Assembly (NCBI RefSeq): GCF_001425055.1
Contig: NZ_LMDK01000017.1
Coordinates: 259,502 to 323,501 of the forward strand
DNA: 64,000 nt
Source of the DNA: Pelomonas sp. Root1237
GTDB taxonomy: Bacteria > Pseudomonadota > Gammaproteobacteria > Burkholderiales > Burkholderiaceae_C
Direction of reading: 5' to 3'
In this document: positions 23,691-32,603 of the stretch, in pieces
How positions within the stretch are numbered: the stretch's first letter is position 1
Layout: each line of letters begins with the position of its first letter
Notes under the pieces: model-generated
What the model was told of the DNA's origin: nothing
Database searches by the model: none
The model's input: the letters and a program-made list of their open reading frames with translations, nothing else
Program-made: the position numbers and the translations under genes

Positions 23691-26600
23691 CTAGCCTCCG
23701 GCGAACATCAGCCGGGCGAAGGGGTCACCGAAGTAGGCGTACGACTGTGCCGTTGGATCGTCGGGCCGCTCGGCGCGCAGTTCCTGCAACGCCTCTCCAA
23801 TCGTGCAGCCCGTCAGTAGCCTGGCGTAGAAGGCGACGCTGAAGGCTGCTGCGTCGGCATCGAACACTGGCCAGTACGGCGCGATTACACCGCTCCAGCC
23901 AGCTTCGATGCAGTTACCCGCGAAGCCGCCCGCCCTCGCCAACACGCGACCGGCCCGGCCCACGCTGCAGGCGTTGAGGTACAGCACCGGCTGCGCGCGG
24001 TCGCCTAGCCCGGTGGCGGCGAAGGCCATCGCGGGAATCGACTCGCCTCCCTCGATCTGCAGCGAACTCAGGTCAGCATTGGGCCCCGTATCACCGTGGC
24101 CAGAGAAGTGCACCAGTTGCACGTCGTCCTGGCTCAGCAGGCGGTCGAGGTTGGCACGCGTGGCTGGCTGCCAGGACGCGGCCTGCGGCAGCAGCCCGCG
24201 CAGTTCCTCAAGTTCGGCCAGCGCCCAGGGCAGGCCGGCGGCTTGTGCATCGGGAATAACCAACGCCGCGTGCCGCACGAGCAGCGCCTGCGGCTGCGGC
24301 CGCGCGCCGATGCCAGGGCGCCAGCGGCCCATTACGTGGGCCGTGCCCAACGGCGGAAGCCGCGTCCACTGGCCGTCGACGCGGCCGCTGGGCCGCACGA
24401 TCTCCCACGGGAAGGACAGCTCGTCGGAGAACACGAACAGCGAGCGCGGCGGTACCGGCAGCGCCGCCAGGCGCATGTACTCGGTGCGGAAGGCCTGAGG
24501 CAGATGCAGCCAGAGCTGGTCGCCGAGGTCGCCCAGCGTGGTTATGAAGCGCCGGTTCCACGCGGCCAGCTCGCGCTCGAAGGCGGCGTCGTCGAGCGCT
24601 TCGCCGGGGAAGTCCGCGAAGCGCCTGTCCACCGCATCCGACAGGTATTGCGACAGCTCGCGTCCGTCGAGGTCGAAGCTGCCAAAGGGGCGCGACTCGT
24701 ACTCGTCGCCTTCCACCACGGAGCGCACTTCGAGATCGAAGCGGCTGCGGCCGGCCTCGGGCTGGCGCACGCACAGCACAAGGTCGGCCTGTTCGCGCCG
24801 ACGCGACGCCAACAGCCGCAAGGGGTTGGAGCGCGTCGGCGGCGTGGCCCCGCCGCTCGCATGGCCGCGCGGCACCACCCGCGTGGACTGGCGCACGCCG
24901 CCGACGCACTCATTGCCGCGCCAGAACGACACGTCCACCTGGCGCTCTACCGGCGCGGCGCCGGCGTCCAGTGCCGTCAGGGCAAAGGTGGTGAACTCCG
25001 TATTCGGGTCCCGCTCGCGTTTGACGATCAGGCGACGGCAGCGCTCGCCGTCGATGCGAAATCCGGGTGCGCTCACTTCCGCCGTCAGCTCGACCTCGGC
25101 GCTGCCGGGCTCGAAGCTAAGGCTGAGGCGGCCGGAGGACGCCTGGCGGGCTGGCGGATTGAGTGCGACGTACAGAGCTACGGTCCTGCCAGCCTCGACG
25201 CTTTGCGGGAAGCTGATCTCGGGATCACGCTCCACGTGGTTGGAATCGGAGGACGGGGCAGAGGCTGGAGTCTCCAGCCTCTCCTGGCCGGGCGCGCGTG
25301 GCCCGCGCAGGCCGCCTCTGCGTGGCTGAACGGAATCTCCCATCGCGACCGGCGCGGATTGGCACGGGAGCAGCCGCAACCGGTCGAAGAAGTCGTCGAT
25401 GTGGTCCAGCGTGCGCGGCTGGGAGAAGAAGGCCGTGTGCCACACGCCGTCAGCGGCGCCGTACACCAGGGGGTCGGGAATCGGAAACGAAGGGTGCCCG
25501 TTGGCGGCGAACACGCCCTGCTGGGGCACCACCAGGTCGTTGGCCACCGGCCGGCCGTTGCGTTCGAACACGCGGTCCATCACCCCGTTGCCCAACCGGT
25601 CGATCAACCAGCCGTTGTCGCGCCCAAGCTGGGGCTCGTAGTCAGCCGCGGCGGCGGCGTAGAACGCCGGGGCCTTGTCGGTGGCGCGGTTGAGTGTATC
25701 GACGATGTAGGACTGGCGCGTGCCCAGACTCGCGATGCCTGGGAGACCCTTGGCAGCCGAGTGCCCGGCCAGCGCCACCAGTCCCAGCAGCACCTCGATG
25801 GAGTACGCCACCGTGCCGTCGGGCAGGCTGGTCAGGCAGTTGGTGAACAGGTCCAGCATATCGATCATGTGATCGGCGTCGCCCAGCGGCGAGCCCGCGT
25901 TGGGTGTGCCGGCGAAGTACACGCCGCTGATGTGGCAGACGTCGTGGTCGATGAGAGCACCCGCGCGCTCGGTCAGCGAGCGCGCGACGATGCCGCCGCG
26001 GCTATGGCACACGATGTGGAGCTCCAACGGCGCAACCGGCTTGGCATCAAACAGCATGCGCAGGAAATGCGCGGCGTTGTCCTGCGGTGAGACGCTCACC
26101 GTCGGGTGGTCGTAGGCGATCACGCGACCCTGGTAGCGCTCGTGCCAGCGCTGCATCGCCTCGCGCGGCAGGCCGTTGAGCATGCCCGAGACGGAGCTGA
26201 AGATGCCGTGGATCAGCAGCAGCACCGGTCCGCCGCGCAATGCGTCCCAGTCGGCGAACGGCTCGGCAGACGAGTTGCGGTAGTTGTCGGGCGTCACGCG
26301 CCACACGCGTGCAGGCCGGGCGCGGTTCTCGATGTTTTCGGCCAACCAGCGCACGGGGTCCTGCAGCAGAGCCGAGGCGACCGGCAGCACCAGCACTTTG
26401 AACAGCTTGCGGCCCAGCTTGGTGATGGGACCGCGCAGGTTGCGCCGGGGCATGCCGGCGCCGAGGGCCTGGCGTGCCGCTGCGGTGCGCAGCGGCACGC
26501 GGATGCCGGGGGCCGCGGCGGCCCGTAGGCCGGGGCGTGGCGCCGTGGCGAAGTGCCAGCTCAGGCCGCCCGACTCGTCCTGATAGAGCACGACGCGAGG

Positions 26601-26888
26601 GGCGAGGTCGCCCGGTGCTCTCGCGGGCGCGATCTCGATCTCGTCGGCGGCGCCGGCCTGCAGGCGCGTCGCCTGCAATTGCAGCGTCTCCTGCACGGCG
26701 ATGCCGGCCAGACGCAGCGCGCGGTCGAACTCCGGGCTGGTGTCGATATCCGCCGGCAGGCTGCGCAGCCCCGGCGTGCTGCGTTGCTGGCGCAACTCAC
26801 CGTGGCCGGCCAGCCCATGCACCGTGGTGCCGTTGGCGAAGTGCAGCGCCTGCGGCTGCGCCGGCAGGGCGATGGCTTCCTGCGCCAC
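23691..26888 (-). CDS. Lipase-CHAT fusion protein, last gene of the CHAT operon
   Basis: Predicted 1065 aa from a GTG two bases after the upstream stop codon; a longer frame would overlap that gene by 56 bp. Residues ~215-500 are an alpha/beta-hydrolase lipase domain: LLLIHGIFSS (oxyanion loop), HIVCHSRGGIVARSL (nucleophile about S296), FAGTPNAGSPLG, NDLVVP (about D451) and VWHTAFF (about H484). A beta-rich middle follows. The last ~250 residues are a CHAT (caspase-like) peptidase: LPWEIVRPSG-type lead-in segment, VHFSGHGDTG (catalytic His about 931) and YLNACSVGRAG (catalytic Cys about 974). Both catalytic sets look intact. There is no signal peptide, so it is probably cytoplasmic. A dual lipase/protease enzyme fits a membrane-attacking or self-processing effector; substrates are unknown. 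Confidence 0.85.
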   Translation of the reverse strand: MAQEAIALPAQPQALHFANGTTVHGLAGHGELRQQRSTPGLRSLPADIDTSPEFDRALRLAGIAVQETLQLQATRLQAGAADEIEIAPARAPGDLAPRVVLYQDESGGLSWHFATAPRPGLRAAAAPGIRVPLRTAAARQALGAGMPRRNLRGPITKLGRKLFKVLVLPVASALLQDPVRWLAENIENRARPARVWRVTPDNYRNSSAEPFADWDALRGGPVLLLIHGIFSSVSGMLNGLPREAMQRWHERYQGRVIAYDHPTVSVSPQDNAAHFLRMLFDAKPVAPLELHIVCHSRGGIVARSLTERAGALIDHDVCHISGVYFAGTPNAGSPLGDADHMIDMLDLFTNCLTSLPDGTVAYSIEVLLGLVALAGHSAAKGLPGIASLGTRQSYIVDTLNRATDKAPAFYAAAAADYEPQLGRDNGWLIDRLGNGVMDRVFERNGRPVANDLVVPQQGVFAANGHPSFPIPDPLVYGAADGVWHTAFFSQPRTLDHIDDFFDRLRLLPCQSAPVAMGDSVQPRRGGLRGPRAPGQERLETPASAPSSDSNHVERDPEISFPQSVEAGRTVALYVALNPPARQASSGRLSLSFEPGSAEVELTAEVSAPGFRIDGERCRRLIVKRERDPNTEFTTFALTALDAGAAPVERQVDVSFWRGNECVGGVRQSTRVVPRGHASGGATPPTRSNPLRLLASRRREQADLVLCVRQPEAGRSRFDLEVRSVVEGDEYESRPFGSFDLDGRELSQYLSDAVDRRFADFPGEALDDAAFERELAAWNRRFITTLGDLGDQLWLHLPQAFRTEYMRLAALPVPPRSLFVFSDELSFPWEIVRPSGRVDGQWTRLPPLGTAHVMGRWRPGIGARPQPQALLVRHAALVIPDAQAAGLPWALAELEELRGLLPQAASWQPATRANLDRLLSQDDVQLVHFSGHGDTGPNADLSSLQIEGGESIPAMAFAATGLGDRAQPVLYLNACSVGRAGRVLARAGGFAGNCIEAGWSGVIAPYWPVFDADAAAFSVAFYARLLTGCTIGEALQELRAERPDDPTAQSYAYFGDPFARLMFAGG

Positions 26889-26889
26889 T

Positions 26890-27216
26890 TCAGTCCTGCC
26901 CCTCGATGCCGAGCACTTCCCGGGCCATCTTCTTGGCCTGGGCAATGCCCTCAGGCGTGACCAACGATGTGCTGCGGATGCCGTGCACGCGGCCCAGCGT
27001 GTACTGCGCCATCAGGCAGGCGAGCGCCGTGTCGTTGTCCGGGAACTCGGCGATGGCCATGCCGTCGTAGTCTCCCAGGCAGAAAAAGAAGTGGTGCAGC
27101 GTGCCCCCGAAGGCTTCGGTGGCATTGCGGACGTCGTCGGCGCGCTCGGTCTCTTCGGCCAGCATCCGCTTGACCTGATCGTCCTTGTAACGCCATTGGT
27201 GCAGGTACATCGGCAT
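26890..27216 (-). CDS. GYD domain protein, third gene of the CHAT operon
   Basis: Predicted 108 aa. FFCLGDYDGMAIAEFPDNDT is the GYD motif region, and LGRVHGIRSTSLVTPE the following strand, typical of small GYD (dimeric alpha/beta-barrel) proteins. No catalytic residues are known for the family. It lies 27 bp after the membrane-protein gene, and its TGA is followed by the GTG of the lipase-CHAT gene after two bases, so it must be co-transcribed. A sensor or oligomerisation role in the system is inference. Confidence 0.78.
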   Translation of the reverse strand: MPMYLHQWRYKDDQVKRMLAEETERADDVRNATEAFGGTLHHFFFCLGDYDGMAIAEFPDNDTALACLMAQYTLGRVHGIRSTSLVTPEGIAQAKKMAREVLGIEGQD

Positions 27217-27243
27217 GGCCAGCTCTCTGGTGGGGTGTTCGGT

Positions 27244-28818
27244 TCAGTCCTGCAGGACAGGGCGCAGGCGCGCCGATGTGGGCGCGGCCATCGTTTCGGG
27301 TGGGACCACGGGCTGCTCACCGCGAGCCAAGTGGGGCACGACCGCGCCAATGATGGCGCCGAAGCCAAGCGAGAACAGCACGTTGAAGAGCACGTCGATC
27401 AGGTCGGGAGTGCCCCGCTGGATGACGCCAGTGAAGATCAGCGCCTGCAGCAGGGCCGAGACGGCCATCCATGCGCAGCCCATGGCCAGTGCGTCGCACA
27501 GCCTGCGCCGCAGGGGCGAGAGGCGCCGCCAGCGGTGGTCCTGGATGAGCCAGGCCAGCATGGCCGCCGTCGTGAATGGGGACAGCGTGAAGAAGCGGGC
27601 TTCCTTCAGGCGCGCGACAACACCTTCCCAACCATTGGTCAGCGAGCCGGCGACAAGGTTGATCAGCAGCATCGCGACAACGGAGGCCAGCCCCGCCGCA
27701 ACGACGAATGTCACCGGGGTGCGCCGCGTGAGGCCGGCATTGGCGAATCCGAAGTGCAGCTTGGGCATGATGGCGCTGGCCAGCGCGCCGACCTGGGTGG
27801 TCAAGATGACGATGAACAGTTGGGGTTGGCTCAGCACGTTGCTGGGCAGGCGCGGCGCCAGCCAGAAGTACACCCCCAGCCCGAAGAACAGCACAAGGAC
27901 GCCTTGCAGCAGCCCGCCGTAGACCCGGGGCGTGGGCTCAGGTGTCAACTCGAAACCCATGCACTGCAAGGCCTCGTCGCGTCGGCCCGCGCTGCGGTGG
28001 ACGGTGAAGGCCGCGCGCGCGCACAGCAGGCTGGCATCGAGCAGGAAGGCGTTGGCGTCTTCGCAGAGGCCGGCCAGCGAGTCGTGCACCATCGCGCGCA
28101 GCAGTTTGTCGGTTTCCTCGTCCTGGGCCGCGCTGGGCGACGCCTCGCTGAACTGCAACCGCAGTTCGCCCACCCGCTCGATGGACTTCAGCGCCCGCGC
28201 CGAACGCAATGTCAAGCGGTGGAAGCACTGGCGCAGCTCGTCGAACTCGTTGCGGGCCTCCAGCAGGAAGGCGCCGTACCGGCTGTTCTCCTCCCATTCG
28301 CGGATCTGCAGGAACAGCTCCGTGGCGCGCATCAGCAGTCGGTATGCCGGCTGAGTGATGGGCAGCGGGTCAGACTGCGGATCAATGCCGCTGCGCAGCA
28401 GCATGACCAGCGCCCGCTCCGCCCGCTCGGGTGGACTGCGGAAGTTGGCATCCACCAGCCTCTGCGCTTGGCGGTGCGCCTCGGCGGGCACATTGGCGAT
28501 GCGCAGCAGCAACAGGTTGCGTATCGGCCGCGACAGCTGCGGGGCGAGGATGGTACAGACGGTCAGGCCCATGGCGCACCAGGTCGATGTGCCCCCGGGC
28601 GGTGCGGGCTTGAAAGCACTGAACAGGCGGTGCAGCACGGCGGCAAGCAGCAGGAACAAGAACAGGAAGCCCAGCACGTTCAGCGCCGCGGCCGAATCGC
28701 TGCGCCAGCGCGTGGTGTAGCTGCTCACCCAACTCGGCCGGTACCAGGCCGTCAACGCGATCACGACGACGAGCAGGGAACCCCCGATCGCCCGCCTCCA
28801 TATGTAGAACTCTTCCAT
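27244..28818 (-). CDS. Multi-pass membrane protein of unknown family, second gene of the CHAT operon
   Basis: Predicted 524 aa. I do not recognise a family. Three hydrophobic segments near the N-terminus (residues ~11-27, 45-66, 82-100) and about six in the C-terminal half (residues ~297-505, for example VLVLFFGLGVYFWLA and FVVAAGLASVVAMLLINLVA) bracket a ~195-residue charged, helical, presumably cytoplasmic domain that contains LLMRATELFLQIREWEEN and MVHDSLAGLCEDANAFLLDA. It starts 13 bp after the first CHAT gene. It may be the substrate, anchor or pore of the CHAT protease system; nothing in the sequence fixes which. Confidence 0.7.
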   Translation of the reverse strand: MEEFYIWRRAIGGSLLVVVIALTAWYRPSWVSSYTTRWRSDSAAALNVLGFLFLFLLLAAVLHRLFSAFKPAPPGGTSTWCAMGLTVCTILAPQLSRPIRNLLLLRIANVPAEAHRQAQRLVDANFRSPPERAERALVMLLRSGIDPQSDPLPITQPAYRLLMRATELFLQIREWEENSRYGAFLLEARNEFDELRQCFHRLTLRSARALKSIERVGELRLQFSEASPSAAQDEETDKLLRAMVHDSLAGLCEDANAFLLDASLLCARAAFTVHRSAGRRDEALQCMGFELTPEPTPRVYGGLLQGVLVLFFGLGVYFWLAPRLPSNVLSQPQLFIVILTTQVGALASAIMPKLHFGFANAGLTRRTPVTFVVAAGLASVVAMLLINLVAGSLTNGWEGVVARLKEARFFTLSPFTTAAMLAWLIQDHRWRRLSPLRRRLCDALAMGCAWMAVSALLQALIFTGVIQRGTPDLIDVLFNVLFSLGFGAIIGAVVPHLARGEQPVVPPETMAAPTSARLRPVLQD

Positions 28819-28831
28819 GGCGTCCCACCTC

Positions 28832-30121
28832 TCAGGCGTTCGGAAGCAGCCGCCGCAACGCGGCCTGCGCGTTGCGGCGGCGGGCGTCGTGGTCTTCCTT
28901 GGGGGGAGCCGGCTGGGGCGTCACCGCCAGCAGCGGGACGGGCCGCGAAGGCGTGGGCTCCACCGGCACCGGGTGCGGCGGGCGCTTGACGTCGAAGAAC
29001 AGATCGGCGCCCATGCGCGTGAACAGCACGGGGATGCCCCATTCGACAGGGTTCTCCACCTGCATCGCGACGCGGCCGATGGTGAGCGCCTTCTCCACCG
29101 TCTGGCCGGTCACCAGCGCGTTGTAGAAGCGACTGGCGAAAGACACGGCCGCTTCGTTGGACACCGGGAACTGCATCGCCACCGAGGCGGCGATGCCCGA
29201 GCGCACCAGGGCTTCGCCGGGGCTTGCGCCACAGCCGCTGTCGCAGCAGTTGAGCACCGCCAGGCGCAGATGACCCGCAGTTCGCAGAATCCTCGCCAGT
29301 TGCGTGGGCGTGATCTTCTTCGCGCCGCCCTTGCCGTCGCCGAACACCAAATAGCCCTCGGTGTGACGCGTGCCATCGTCGTCAATGACCGGATCCGTGC
29401 CGCCGTGCCCGATAAAGTGGAACACATGCCAGTCGCCTTGCGTCAGCATGTCGAGCAGGTCGTCAACCGTGTGGCCGTTGACCCAACGCAGGTTCACCAG
29501 TTGTTTGCTGTTCTCGATCTTGTCGATGGCGGTCTCGATGCCGTGCTTCTCCTTGTCGAAGTCCAGCTTTTCCCACTCACCACCAGGGTCGGCGATCATG
29601 CCCAGCACGTTCAGCGGCGCCGTGATTGCCTGGAAAGCGCGCGCCGTCGCTTCATGGAAGCGCACCAGCGGCGAACGGCTGGACAGCGAGATATAAGTGC
29701 GGGCCGGGTCGCGGGAGGTCTCGTCAAAGACGTATTCCCACGGCAGTACCGCAAGTTCCGGAGGCTCCACCATCAGCTTCACCCGAAGGCCTTCGAACTG
29801 CCCCGGCTGGTTGTCGACGAACTCCAGGCTACCGTTGAAGCGGCGCGCTATGGGCTCGGCGTCCGTGAACACCGACTTGAACATGTCACCGCCGAAGTCG
29901 CGTAGCTTTTTCTCGTGCGGCGAGACTGCACCGCGTGAATTGCGCAGACGGCCCCGCAGGATCGCGTTCTCAAGCTCCAGTCGCAGCTCGCGATGGCTTT
30001 GTTCGAACGGCCACTTCCACACGGCAGGATCCGACGCGCCGATCGGTGAGCGCATCACCTGCGCCATGTACTGGTCGCCTTCGGCCCAGATGCGCAGGTC
30101 GAAGTCTTCAAATGAGGCCAT
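28832..30121 (-). CDS. CHAT-domain protease, first gene of the operon
   Basis: Predicted 429 aa. A ~110-residue N-terminal region of unknown fold is followed by a CHAT peptidase: LAVLPWEYVFDE is the usual lead-in, WHVFHFIGHGGTD carries the catalytic His (about H239), and LAVLNCCDSGCG carries the catalytic Cys (about C293). The C-terminal 55 residues form a Pro-rich linker (PVPVEPTPSRPVP) ending in a basic helix, perhaps a docking tail. No signal peptide. CHAT proteases are caspase-like and usually cleave a dedicated partner encoded next door (as in gasdermin or Craspase systems). Here the neighbours are a membrane protein, a GYD protein and a lipase-CHAT fusion. A GGGGG sequence 5 nt before the ATG is a strong ribosome-binding site. 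Confidence 0.88.
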   Translation of the reverse strand: MASFEDFDLRIWAEGDQYMAQVMRSPIGASDPAVWKWPFEQSHRELRLELENAILRGRLRNSRGAVSPHEKKLRDFGGDMFKSVFTDAEPIARRFNGSLEFVDNQPGQFEGLRVKLMVEPPELAVLPWEYVFDETSRDPARTYISLSSRSPLVRFHEATARAFQAITAPLNVLGMIADPGGEWEKLDFDKEKHGIETAIDKIENSKQLVNLRWVNGHTVDDLLDMLTQGDWHVFHFIGHGGTDPVIDDDGTRHTEGYLVFGDGKGGAKKITPTQLARILRTAGHLRLAVLNCCDSGCGASPGEALVRSGIAASVAMQFPVSNEAAVSFASRFYNALVTGQTVEKALTIGRVAMQVENPVEWGIPVLFTRMGADLFFDVKRPPHPVPVEPTPSRPVPLLAVTPQPAPPKEDHDARRRNAQAALRRLLPNA

Positions 30122-30330
30122 GTCGTCCCCCTGCGCGGCCCGAAGGCCACGTTTCGTCGTGTTACAGATGCATCACTCTGAGCGCATTGGCGACGGTGCG
30201 CATCCGCCTTTTTGGGGATGTCTCCATATAGAAAGTCCCAACGCTCGCTGCAGTGAACAAATGAACCTGAAGCAGCTGGTGGCAACTGACGCCTCCTGGC
30301 CGACAGCTGCTCTGACTGAACCGTAGTGCG
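30122..30330 (-). promoter_or_regulatory. Probable promoter region of the CHAT operon
   Basis: This 209-bp gap between the operon start and the end of the creatininase gene is more AT-rich than its surroundings (for example the run CTTTCTATATGG on the minus strand). No clear consensus promoter or operator could be fixed by eye, and no coding frame with motifs is present. Confidence 0.35.
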
Positions 30331-31032
30331 CTAAGCCCAAGGGCCTTCGATCAGCGCTAGCGTCTCTTCGACCGCGATGCGCCACATCTCCAGCACCTCG
30401 GCATCGGGCCGCTCGTAGGCGCCACCGAAGTTGCCGTCGCCGGCCAGTGCGCGCGCCGCATCCGGCGGCAACACGGCATAGCGCTGGTAGTCCACCGGCG
30501 GCTTGCGGCACTCGGGCTGGATGACGCCGGCCAGGCGCGTCCACGGCAGGTTCTCCATCCACGACGCGTGGGCGGACTGCGGGTCGATGCCTTTCACATA
30601 GGCCAGCGTCTTCGGTGAATTCCACCAGTTGTGGAAGCGCACCCGCGTGCGCGGGTGTGCGGCCATCCACTCAGCCACCGCGGCTGCCACGGGCTGGTTG
30701 CCCCCGTGGCCGTTGACGATGAGGATACGCCGAAAGCCTTGGTGGTCGAGGCTGTCGAGCAGGTCGTGGACGACGCGCACCATCGTCTCGACCTTCAACG
30801 TGACGGTGCCGGGATAGCTCATGAAGCTCGGCGTGATGCCGAAGGGCAGCACCGGGAAGACCGGCACGCCCAGCGGCTCGGCCGCTTCCACGGCGACACG
30901 CTCGGCCAGGATGGCGTCGACCGCGAGGCTGAGATAGGCATGCTGCTCGGTGCAGCCGATGGGCAGCAGGCAGCGGTCGTCGGCCTTGAGGTAGGCCTCG
31001 ACCTGCATCCAGTTCATGTCCGAAATTTTCAT
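30331..31032 (-). CDS. Creatininase family amidohydrolase
   Basis: Predicted 233 aa. Creatininase-family metal ligands are visible: LLPIGCTEQHAYLSLAVDA (Glu and His followed by Asp), GFRRILIVNGHGGNQP (NGHGGN motif) and a later Glu in AVEETLALIE. Proteins of this family hydrolyse cyclic amides (creatinine, formylated amino-sugars or mycofactocin-type substrates). It is the last gene of a GNAT / binding-protein / creatininase operon and overlaps the binding-protein stop by 4 bp (ATGA). Its neighbours suggest a substrate derived from imported peptides or cell-wall fragments, but this is inference. Confidence 0.85.
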   Translation of the reverse strand: MKISDMNWMQVEAYLKADDRCLLPIGCTEQHAYLSLAVDAILAERVAVEAAEPLGVPVFPVLPFGITPSFMSYPGTVTLKVETMVRVVHDLLDSLDHQGFRRILIVNGHGGNQPVAAAVAEWMAAHPRTRVRFHNWWNSPKTLAYVKGIDPQSAHASWMENLPWTRLAGVIQPECRKPPVDYQRYAVLPPDAARALAGDGNFGGAYERPDAEVLEMWRIAVEETLALIEGPWA

Positions 31033-32603
31033 TTCACGTCCACAGCCGAATAGTTGTTGAGGCCGAAGGGGCTGACCTTCATATTCACGACGCGTTTGCT
31101 CGTCGCAACGGCCGTCGTCGGGTAGGTCAGCGGCACCCAGGGCGCGTCATCGCGGTAGAGGGCTTGCGCGCGCCGATAGAGCGCGTCGCGCTTGCCCTGA
31201 TCGGCCGTCTCGCGCGCTTCGGCCAGCAGCGCGTCGAAGTCCTTGCGGCACCAGCGCGCCACATTGCTACCGCCGGCCACGGCCGCGCAGGCGAAGTTGG
31301 GCGTCAGGAAGTTGTCGGGGTCGCCGTTGTCCGAGGCCCAGGCCAGCAGGGTCGCGTCATGCTCGCCGGCGCGGGTGCGCTTGAGCAGCTCGCCAAACTC
31401 CAGCGTGACGATCTCCACCTTGACACCGATGCGCGCCCAGTCGGCCTGCAGCAATTCGGCCGTCGCCCTGGGATTCGGATTCGTCGCACCGGCGCCGGCG
31501 CGTATCCACAGCTTCAGCGCAAAGCCGTTGGCCAGGCCGGCGGCCTTCAACAGTTCACGCGCCTTGGCGAGGTCCTGGAGCGCGGGGCCGGCCTTGTCGT
31601 CATAGCTCCATTGCGAGGGCGGATAGGGGTTGCCGGCCGGGCTGGCCGCGCCGCCGTAAACGGCTCGAGCGATCGATGCGCGGTCGGTCGCCAGCCCCAG
31701 GGCCTGGCGCACGCGGCGGTCGTCCAGTGGCTTGTGCTCCACATTCAGCCCGACAAAGGTCGTGACGAGGCCGGGGCCGGTCAGCAGCCGCAGCTTGCCG
31801 TCACTGCGGATCTCGTCCCAGGCCTGCGGCATGGGGTAGAGGCCAATGTCGCATTCGCCGGCCTTCAGGCGCTGCAGCCGGGTGGCGGGGTCGGGCGAGA
31901 TCGAGAAGATCAGCTTGTCCAGCGCCACCTTGCCGCGGAAGTAGCCGGGGTGGGCGTCGTAGCGCACCACGGCGTCCTTCACATGGCTGCGAAAGACGAA
32001 AGGGCCCGTGCCGACCGGCTTGAGGTTCATGTCCTCCATGTGGCCAGCGGCCTGCAGCTGCTGTGCGTACTCGGCCGACAGCACGCTGAGAAAACCCATG
32101 GCGACATCGGCCAGAAAGGGCGCCTCGGGCCGCGCCAGCTCGATGCGCACCGTGCGCGCGTCCACGGCGGTGACGCTCTTCACCAACTGGCCGAACTGCA
32201 TGGCCGCCGCGTAATACCAGCCCTGGCGCGGCTGGCCATGCCAGGGGTGTTTGGCGTCGATCTGGCGCGCGAAGCTGTAGACCACATCGTCGGCCGTCAG
32301 CGGCCGCGTCGGCTTGAACCAGGGCGTGGTGTGGAAGGCGACACCGGCACGCAGGTGAAAGGTGTAGGTCTTGCCGTCGGCGCTGAGCTCCCAGCGCTCT
32401 GCCAGGGCGGGCACCAGCTTGGTCGTGCCGGGCTCGAACTCGACGAGGCGGTTGTAGAGGGCCTCCGACGACGCATCGGCCGTGGAGTTGGCGTGGAACA
32501 GTGAGTAGTCGAAGCCGTCGGGGCTGGCCTCGGTGCAGACGGTGAGGGTCCTGGCAGAGGCCGAAGCGGCCACCAGTGCGAGTGCCGCGAGCAACAGCCT
32601 CAT
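31029..32603 (-). CDS. ABC transporter substrate-binding protein, family 5 (dipeptide/oligopeptide type)
   Basis: Predicted 524 aa with a short signal peptide (LLAALALVAASASA). Family-5 hallmarks: LTVCTEASPDGFDYSLF, TADASSEALYNRLVEFEPGT, ALAERWELSADGKTYTFHLR and PLTADDVVYSF. DppA-like proteins bind di- or tripeptides (or heme) in the periplasm and pass them to DppBCDF. The matching permease and ATPase genes (dppB, C, D, F) lie on the opposite strand only 1.5 kb away, so this is very likely their binding protein although transcribed separately. It overlaps both operon neighbours by 4 bp. Confidence 0.9.
   Translation of the reverse strand: MRLLLAALALVAASASARTLTVCTEASPDGFDYSLFHANSTADASSEALYNRLVEFEPGTTKLVPALAERWELSADGKTYTFHLRAGVAFHTTPWFKPTRPLTADDVVYSFARQIDAKHPWHGQPRQGWYYAAAMQFGQLVKSVTAVDARTVRIELARPEAPFLADVAMGFLSVLSAEYAQQLQAAGHMEDMNLKPVGTGPFVFRSHVKDAVVRYDAHPGYFRGKVALDKLIFSISPDPATRLQRLKAGECDIGLYPMPQAWDEIRSDGKLRLLTGPGLVTTFVGLNVEHKPLDDRRVRQALGLATDRASIARAVYGGAASPAGNPYPPSQWSYDDKAGPALQDLAKARELLKAAGLANGFALKLWIRAGAGATNPNPRATAELLQADWARIGVKVEIVTLEFGELLKRTRAGEHDATLLAWASDNGDPDNFLTPNFACAAVAGGSNVARWCRKDFDALLAEARETADQGKRDALYRRAQALYRDDAPWVPLTYPTTAVATSKRVVNMKVSPFGLNNYSAVDVK

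Noticed and set aside
24096-26090. About 660-codon plus-strand open frame opposite the lipase-CHAT gene
   Set aside because: Translation is His/Gln/Arg/Gly-rich without motifs, while the other strand carries intact catalytic motifs of two domains.
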